Below are positions 59,038-64,000 of a DNA stretch of 64,000 nt, piece by piece (the stretch's first letter is position 1; each line of letters starts with the position of its first letter). The stretch comes from Phocaeicola salanitronis DSM 18170. Its GTDB lineage: Bacteria; Bacteroidota; Bacteroidia; Bacteroidales; Bacteroidaceae. Both the position numbers and the translations under genes were made by a program. The notes under the pieces are model-generated. The model was not told the origin of the DNA and did not search any database. It saw only the letters and a program-made list of their open reading frames with translations. The DNA lies in NCBI RefSeq assembly GCF_000190575.1, contig NC_015164.1, forward strand, positions 2,744,001 to 2,808,000. Direction: 5' to 3'.

Positions 59038-60831
59038 TTACATGCGTTCAGGCACTTCGATGCCCAGCAATCCCATGGCTTCTTTCACAATCTTGCCCAC
59101 GTTCTGGCTCAGAGCAAGGCGGAAGACTTTCAACGCTTCGTTTTCTTCGCGCAGGATGCTGAAGTCGTGGTAGAACTGGTTGTATTCTTTTACCAAGTCG
59201 TAAGCATAGTTGGCAAGGATAGACGGGTTATAGTCGGTACCTGCCTGATCTACGGTAGCCGTAAAGTCTGCAAGCATCTGAATCAGTCCTTCTTCTTTTG
59301 CTGTCAGTTCCATGCCGGCTGGGATAACCGCCGGAATCGTGATGCCGGCTTCGGCTGCCTTGCGCAGGATGGACTGGATACGGGCATACGTGTATTGGAT
59401 GAAAGGACCGGTATTCCCGTTGAAGTCGATAGATTCTTTCGGATTAAAGGTCATGTTCTTGCGCGCATCTACCTTCAAGATGAAATATTTCAATGCGCCC
59501 AATCCTACGATGCGGGCGATGTCATCGGCTTCTTCCTGTGTCAGTCCGTCCAGTTTGCCCAACTCGTTGCTGGTTTCCTTAGCAGTCTGAATCATGGCTT
59601 CCATCAGGTCGTCGGCATCTACCACGGTACCTTCGCGGCTCTTCATCTTTCCTTCGGGCAATTCTACCATGCCGTAAGAGAAGTGCACCAAGTCTTTTCC
59701 CCACTCGAATCCCAGCTTGTCGAGCAGGATAGAAAGCACTTGGAAGTGGTAGTTCTGTTCGTTGCCTACCACGTATATCATCTTGTCTATCGGATAATCG
59801 GCAAAGCGCTGTTCGGCAGTACCGATGTCTTGGGTCATGTAAACCGAGGTACCGTCGGCACGGAGCAACAGTTTCTGGTCAAGTCCTTCGGGGGTAAGGT
59901 CTGCCCATACCGAACCGTCTTCCTTGCGGTAGAAGATACCTTTTTCCAGGCCTTCCAACACTTTCTTTTTCCCTTCCAGATAGGTGTTCGATTCGTAATA
60001 AATCTTGTCGAAGCTTACTCCCATCATCTTGTAGGTCTCATCGAATCCGGCATATACCCAGTTGTTCATCTTCTCCCAAAGGGCACGCACTTCGGGGTCG
60101 CCTGCTTCCCATTTGCGGAGCATTTCACGGGCTTCCTGCATCAAAGGCGACTGGGCTTCGGCTTCTTCTTTGCTCAAGCCTTTTTCCATCAGTTCGGCTA
60201 CTTCGGCTTTGTAGTGCTTGTCGAAGGCTACGTAGTAATCGCCTATCAGGTGGTCGCCTTTCTTTCCCGATGATTCGGGAGTCTCGCCGTTGCCGTATTT
60301 CAGCCATGCCAGCATGGATTTGCAGATGTGGATGCCGCGGTCGTTCACGATGTTGGTTTTCACCACGCGGTTGCCGTTGGCAGCCATGATATTGGCAAGT
60401 GCATTACCCAGCAGGTTGTTACGCACATGTCCCAAGTGGAGCGGTTTGTTGGTATTGGGCGATGAATATTCAATCATCACCAGCGGAGCCTTCTCGTCGG
60501 CTTTGCGGATACCCCATTGCGCATCGGCATGGATGCGGTTCAGCAAGTCAATCCATACGTCCGAAGCAATCGTCAGGTTCAGGAATCCTTTGATGACATT
60601 ATAGTCGGCAATGGCAGGTTCGTTCGCCTTCAGGTATTCTCCGATTTCCTGCCCGGTTTGCTCCGGTCCTTTCTTCGAAAGTTTCAGAAAAGGGAACACT
60701 ACCACTGTCAAGTGGCCCGCAAACTCTTTCTTCGTCTTTTGCAACTGCACCATGGCGGGGGTAATCTCCGCTCCGTACAGCTTCTTCACTCCGTCGATAA
60801 CGGAAGCTGTAAGTTTGTCTTCTATTTTCAT
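59038..60831 (-). CDS. argS: Arginyl-tRNA synthetase
   Basis: A 597-residue class I synthetase. The N-terminal Add-1 domain covers about 1-110. The HIGH motif lies in SSPNTNKPLHLGHVRNNLLG, and the KMSKS equivalent reads MKSREGTVVDADDLM. The C-terminal anticodon-binding DALR domain ends in GIEVPERM. TACCTTTGC at 60868-60876, with TTTG at 60900-60903 (23-base spacing), is the likely promoter. Confidence 0.97.
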   Translation of the reverse strand: MKIEDKLTASVIDGVKKLYGAEITPAMVQLQKTKKEFAGHLTVVVFPFLKLSKKGPEQTGQEIGEYLKANEPAIADYNVIKGFLNLTIASDVWIDLLNRIHADAQWGIRKADEKAPLVMIEYSSPNTNKPLHLGHVRNNLLGNALANIMAANGNRVVKTNIVNDRGIHICKSMLAWLKYGNGETPESSGKKGDHLIGDYYVAFDKHYKAEVAELMEKGLSKEEAEAQSPLMQEAREMLRKWEAGDPEVRALWEKMNNWVYAGFDETYKMMGVSFDKIYYESNTYLEGKKKVLEGLEKGIFYRKEDGSVWADLTPEGLDQKLLLRADGTSVYMTQDIGTAEQRFADYPIDKMIYVVGNEQNYHFQVLSILLDKLGFEWGKDLVHFSYGMVELPEGKMKSREGTVVDADDLMEAMIQTAKETSNELGKLDGLTQEEADDIARIVGLGALKYFILKVDARKNMTFNPKESIDFNGNTGPFIQYTYARIQSILRKAAEAGITIPAVIPAGMELTAKEEGLIQMLADFTATVDQAGTDYNPSILANYAYDLVKEYNQFYHDFSILREENEALKVFRLALSQNVGKIVKEAMGLLGIEVPERM

Positions 60832-60867
60832 GTGTATATCTTTGTGCGTTTGTTTTTTACTTTGTGC

Positions 60868-60903
60868 GCAAAGGTACGAAATTTTTTTAAGTTAATGCAC
60901 AAA
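60868..60903 (-). promoter_or_regulatory. argS promoter
   Basis: Minus strand TTTG (60900-60903), 23 bases, TACCTTTGC (60868-60876). The boxes are exact; the spacing is two bases longer than usual. Confidence 0.45.
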
Positions 60904-60948
60904 TCTGTACTGCGCCAAATCGTAAATCGTAAATTGTCAAATCGTAAA

Positions 60949-62538
60949 TCAAGCGGTTTTCCAGTCCTCCACCGTCCCCGTCTCGGAAGAGAAGCTGACA
61001 CCTATTTTATATAAGGTGCGCGGGTCGGCTTCGTAGGGTCGGGCGTAGCCTTTCGCCTCTATCTGCGCCAACGCTTCGTCTGCCGTGCCGTCTCGTTTGA
61101 ACTCGAAGATATAGATATAGTCATCGGTCTCTACGATGCAGTCGGCACGCCCTTGGCTCTGCTCCTTTTCGGTATAGACCGTGTAGACGCTTATCAGGCG
61201 GAAAATCAGGTAGAGCGTGTAGTGGAAGAAGCGTTCCTTCTCCGTCTCGCTCTTCTTGCTGCGCATCGAGTAAGGGATGCCGGCGAGGAAGGAGGTGAAC
61301 AGCTTGCGGAGCTGCTCCAAATCACCGTGTTTCAGAGACTCCACCACGTCTATAACCCAATTCCCCATATTTTCTTTGGATTTCAGGTAATCGGAAGCGA
61401 TTAAGGACACGAAACCGTTCTTTACTTCATTGTTCGGGAAGTCGAGCAGGAAACGTTCGTATACAGGCTCATATCCTTTGATGGTCAGATAGCCGCTCTG
61501 GTAAATCATCGGCAGAGGCTTTTCCACGTCCGCCTTGTAATCTACAAACTCTTCGGGGCGGTAATAGCGTCCGGTCAGTTCGTTCAGGTTTTCTTGTGTA
61601 TGGTTCAGCAGGCGGATCAGGTAGGTAGGCGTGCCGCTGGCAAACCAATAGTCGCGGAGTGTCTTTTTGGCAAACGCGTTCAACAGGCTGAACGGGTTGT
61701 ACATGTCCGTCAGGTTGCCGCTGAAGTGATAACCGTCATACCGGTGCTTCAGCATGTCCAGCATCCTTTCTTCAGTAACCTTATATTTCGTGGCCAACAC
61801 CTTGATAGGTTCGGCAAAATAACGCTCCAGCTCTTCCTGCGTGATGCCGCAGAGCGTTTCATACTGCTCGTCCATGCTGATGTCGCTCGGCTGGTTGAAT
61901 CCGCTGAACACGCTCACCTGAGAGAACTTGGTCACACCTGTCAGCAGGACAAACTGGAGGTCTTCGTCCGCTAATTTAAAGGTGGAATAGAAACCTTTCA
62001 GGATTTCCCTGTGGGCGTCCTCCAGCAGACGCTTCTCTCCGCCTACCGTAGTCGTGTAGCCCGTATCCAGCACATCGAGTATCGGCTTGTCGTATTCGTC
62101 TATCAACACCACGCACCGCCTGCCGTACTGCTTGTGCGCCTGCTGCAGCACGTAGGCGAACCGGTCGCCCAATGTTTCCCTTCTTGCATCTTTGCCATAT
62201 TGGTCTTCCCATGAAGCAATCCTGCCCTCTATCTTTTTCTCCAGTATTCCGGCTTTGGTGAAATTATCTCCGTTGAAGTCGATATGGAACACGGGATATT
62301 CCGCCCATTCCGTCTCTAACTTGTCAATGGCAAGCCCCTTGAACAGTTCTTTCCGCCCTTGGAAATAGCATTTCAGGGTAGATACCAGCAGGCTCTTGCC
62401 GAACCGGCGAGGGCGGCTCAGGAAATAAATACTACTGCCCTTTACCAGTTGGTAGATTAAATCGGTTTTGTCTACATAGACATAACCGTCCTCTATAATT
62501 CTGTCAAAGCTCTGGATTCCTATCGGATACTTCATCAT
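60949..62538 (-). CDS. AAA-ATPase-like / PD-(D/E)XK nuclease protein, copy 2
   Basis: A 529-residue paralogue of the gene at 5379-6968, the same length without indels. The P-loop is FLSRPRRFGKSLLVSTL, Walker B is VVLIDEYDKPILD, and the nuclease core is GRADCIVETDDYIYIFEFK. The last 100 residues and the P-loop region are almost identical between copies, whereas the middle (about 95-135 and 260-310) differs strongly. The upstream stretch AAAATCGTTTCTTTGTA is also shared. Here the divergent neighbour is a Bro-N protein instead of an Rpn nuclease. Confidence 0.85.
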   Translation of the reverse strand: MMKYPIGIQSFDRIIEDGYVYVDKTDLIYQLVKGSSIYFLSRPRRFGKSLLVSTLKCYFQGRKELFKGLAIDKLETEWAEYPVFHIDFNGDNFTKAGILEKKIEGRIASWEDQYGKDARRETLGDRFAYVLQQAHKQYGRRCVVLIDEYDKPILDVLDTGYTTTVGGEKRLLEDAHREILKGFYSTFKLADEDLQFVLLTGVTKFSQVSVFSGFNQPSDISMDEQYETLCGITQEELERYFAEPIKVLATKYKVTEERMLDMLKHRYDGYHFSGNLTDMYNPFSLLNAFAKKTLRDYWFASGTPTYLIRLLNHTQENLNELTGRYYRPEEFVDYKADVEKPLPMIYQSGYLTIKGYEPVYERFLLDFPNNEVKNGFVSLIASDYLKSKENMGNWVIDVVESLKHGDLEQLRKLFTSFLAGIPYSMRSKKSETEKERFFHYTLYLIFRLISVYTVYTEKEQSQGRADCIVETDDYIYIFEFKRDGTADEALAQIEAKGYARPYEADPRTLYKIGVSFSSETGTVEDWKTA

Positions 62539-62628
62539 GGCGCATGCTTTTTTGAATACAGATACAAAGAAACGATTTTATTTCGAGAATATCAACCTGC
62601 CGCTATAAAAGAGCAGTGTTTTTTTTGA

Positions 62629-62654
62629 TTCCGCAAACATCCCCTGTAGGGGCG
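62629..62654. repeat. Partial TGTAGGGGCG repeat, copy 4
   Basis: TTCCGCAAACATCCCCTGTA and the following GGGGCG equal the reverse complement of the right edge of copy 3 (45777-45802). Only one arm remains, in the gap between the AAA-ATPase copy and the MITE-like element. Confidence 0.65.
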
Positions 62655-62684
62655 TTTGCGGATATTCAATTTTTTTATATCTTT

Positions 62685-62878
62685 AGAAGCTGTTTTGAAT
62701 TTATCGTGCGATGATTTGGGATGAGTTTTTGAGGCATTTTCGCTTCTGTGATGAGGAAGATAGCGGGCTATCTGACGAAGAACAGGAGCGGAAAGGACCA
62801 AAAAATCGCCCAAAGCACACACGAAAACGAACACATCAAGCCAAGAAAAACTTTTTGGAGAAATTCAAAACAGCTTCT
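62685..62878. mobile_element. Short inverted-repeat element (MITE-like)
   Basis: Perfect 18-base terminal inverted repeats AGAAGCTGTTTTGAATTT (62685-62702; complement 62861-62878) enclose 158 bases. ATATC occurs just outside both ends, though offset by 3 bases on the left, so a target duplication is uncertain. There is no transposase inside; it may be a deletion derivative of an insertion sequence. Confidence 0.6.
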
Positions 62879-62887
62879 ATATCCTAA
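62711..62887 (+). CDS. Very small basic protein within the MITE-like element
   Basis: A 58-codon frame, MIWDEFLRHFRFCDEEDSGL then a very basic part (KNRPKHTRKRTHQAKKNFLE) ending KTASIS. The acidic N-terminal half and basic C-terminal half resemble a real small protein rather than random sequence, and the frame fills the element from 9 bases after the left repeat and ends in the right repeat. I do not recognise it. It may be the short first frame of a lost insertion sequence. Confidence 0.4.
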   Translation: MIWDEFLRHFRFCDEEDSGLSDEEQERKGPKNRPKHTRKRTHQAKKNFLEKFKTASIS

Positions 62888-62907
62888 TGTAAACAAAAGC
62901 ATAAGTC

Positions 62908-63756
62908 ATGACAAAGAAAGAAGCGTTGAAACTTTTTGAGGACAAAAAAGTCCGTACCGTATGGGATGATGAGCAGGAGAAGTGGTATTTCGCCATTGTA
63001 GACGTTATTGCCATTCTTACAGACAATGATTATCAAGGCGCAAGAAATTATTGGAAAGTTCTGAAAAACAGGCTCGCTAAAGAAGGCAATGAACCGGTTA
63101 CAAACTGTAACCGGTTGAAACTCCGTGCGGCAGACGGCAAGATGCGGCAGACGGATGTAGCCGATACCGAACAGCTTTTCCGGATTATCCAGTCGGTCCC
63201 TTCGCCTAAAGCCGAACCTTTCAAGCAATGGATGGCACGTGTAGCGTCCGACCGCATTGACCAAATGCAAGACCCGGAACTTTCCATAGACCAAGCAATC
63301 ATCGACTATAAGCGGCTGGGCTATTCGGACAATTGGATTAACCAGCGCATCCGCAGCATTGAGGTGCGCAAGGAGCTTACGGACGAATGGAAGCGTGGAG
63401 GGCTGGAGGAAGGCGTGCAATACGCCTCGCTGACGGATATTATTACGAAAGAATGGAGCGGGCGCACCACGAAAGAGTATAAACGCCTGAAAGGCTTGAA
63501 GAAAGAAAACCTGTGTGACAATATGACCAATGTGGAACTGGCTCTTAATACGCTTGCCGAAGCGTCTGCCACGGAGATTTCCAAGCAACGTAACCCGAAA
63601 GGCTTCAAGCAGCATGCGGAGGTGGCTCAAAATGGAGGCATGGTGGCAAAGGTGGCACGCGAACAGCTTGAACAGCAGTTAGGGCGTACGGTCATTTCGT
63701 CTGCAAAGGCGAGTGATTATTTGCTCCCTTCCGAAGAAACGGAAGAGGACGCATGA
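62908..63756 (+). CDS. Bro-N domain (phage antirepressor-like) protein
   Basis: A 282-residue protein with a Bro-N-like N-terminal domain: VRTVWDDEQEKWYFAIVDVI, AILTDNDYQGARNYWKVLKN and the TDVADTEQLFRIIQSVPSPK block. The C-terminal part (KQRNPKGFKQHAEVAQNGGM then VAKVAREQLEQQLGRTVISS) recalls DinD and phage antirepressors of Bacteroidetes. Such proteins bind DNA or repressors in prophages, but no phage genes are near. It begins 20 bases after the small MITE frame and is divergent from the AAA-ATPase copy. Confidence 0.8.
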   Translation: MTKKEALKLFEDKKVRTVWDDEQEKWYFAIVDVIAILTDNDYQGARNYWKVLKNRLAKEGNEPVTNCNRLKLRAADGKMRQTDVADTEQLFRIIQSVPSPKAEPFKQWMARVASDRIDQMQDPELSIDQAIIDYKRLGYSDNWINQRIRSIEVRKELTDEWKRGGLEEGVQYASLTDIITKEWSGRTTKEYKRLKGLKKENLCDNMTNVELALNTLAEASATEISKQRNPKGFKQHAEVAQNGGMVAKVAREQLEQQLGRTVISSAKASDYLLPSEETEEDA

Positions 63757-63804
63757 CTTCTGAAATCCCTACTTTATATGAATTTGACATATCCTCCCCG
63801 AAAA

Positions 63805-63890
63805 AGTAATATATACTTCATCCGCCGATGAATATATACTTCGATGGCAGTTGCAGTATATATTCATCGGCGGATGAAGTATATATTACT
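63805..63890. repeat. Perfect 36-base palindrome ATATACTTCATCCGCC
   Basis: Arms 63805-63840 and 63855-63890 pair perfectly around a 14-base loop; each arm contains two copies of ATATACTTC or its near relative. It lies 48 bases past the Bro-N gene. The last 104 bases of the window (63897-64000) are open in one frame without a start codon. Confidence 0.9.
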
Positions 63891-64000
63891 TTCTAATGCC
63901 TGTATATTGGCGAAATTCGGGACAGCCTGTATGCGGGAAAAGAGGCTCATCCTCTGCAGCGGAGAAGATATGCTGTTGTGGCGGATGTGGTGAAAGATCA

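Overview
The window is typical Bacteroidales DNA, most likely Bacteroides or Phocaeicola. It encodes a SusC/SusD outer-membrane pair and many secreted or surface glycoside hydrolases (GH97, GH28, GH92, GH89). Lipoproteins carry acidic export signals after the lipid cysteine, there are several DUFs common in this order, and promoters read TTTG, a gap of 19-21 bases, then TAnnTTTG. No tRNA, rRNA or CRISPR array was seen. An exact 16-base parS palindrome (52987-53002) beside mnmG suggests the right-hand third lies in the origin-proximal part of the chromosome.

Layout. 1-5 kb: the end of a GH3-type acyl-adenylating enzyme, two translationally coupled envelope genes and a DUF1593 secreted hydrolase. 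5-8 kb: an AAA-ATPase/PD-(D/E)XK gene divergent from an Rpn-type nuclease. 8-16.6 kb: a large surface lipoprotein of the Bacteroides S-layer type, cysS, a GH97 enzyme and an mnmA paralogue. 16.8-21.2 kb: a CAT-like acetyltransferase gene broken by a transposon that is itself broken by an IS1380 element, followed by a small operon whose promoter contains a perfect palindrome. 21-29 kb: panE, ychF, a zeta-toxin cassette, a DUF3836 gene, polA and a polyprenyl diphosphate synthase. 29.6-36.8 kb: a SusC-SusD-lipoprotein operon. 37-45.6 kb: an Rpn nuclease, then GH28, GH92, a NagX/HGSNAT-like acetyltransferase and GH89 on the minus strand. 45.9-48.4 kb: an IS3 element and a decaying DUF3791/DUF3990 cassette. 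48.5-60.8 kb: housekeeping genes (deoC, mazG-like, dtd, uvrC, apt, mnmG, ybeY, an SpmA-SpmB fusion, DUF3810, RNase H, argS). 61-64 kb: a second AAA-ATPase copy, a short MITE-like element and a Bro-N protein.

How genes work together. SusC, SusD and the DUF4957/DUF5123-like lipoprotein form a glycan capture and import unit; the neighbouring GH28 and the beta-helix lipoprotein hint at pectic glycans, which is inference. The adjacent GH89 and NagX genes parallel the last lysosomal steps of heparan sulfate breakdown. The run from the SpmAB gene to deoC is one-directional, and nearly every junction in it holds a hairpin built from repeats of a short word.

The most unusual general feature is this intergenic hairpin population. 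At least ten junctions carry 60-160 base inverted repeats whose arms are tandem copies of an 8-11 base word; the word differs between sites and some words recur at several. One of these repeats has become the C-terminal codons of the GH89 gene.
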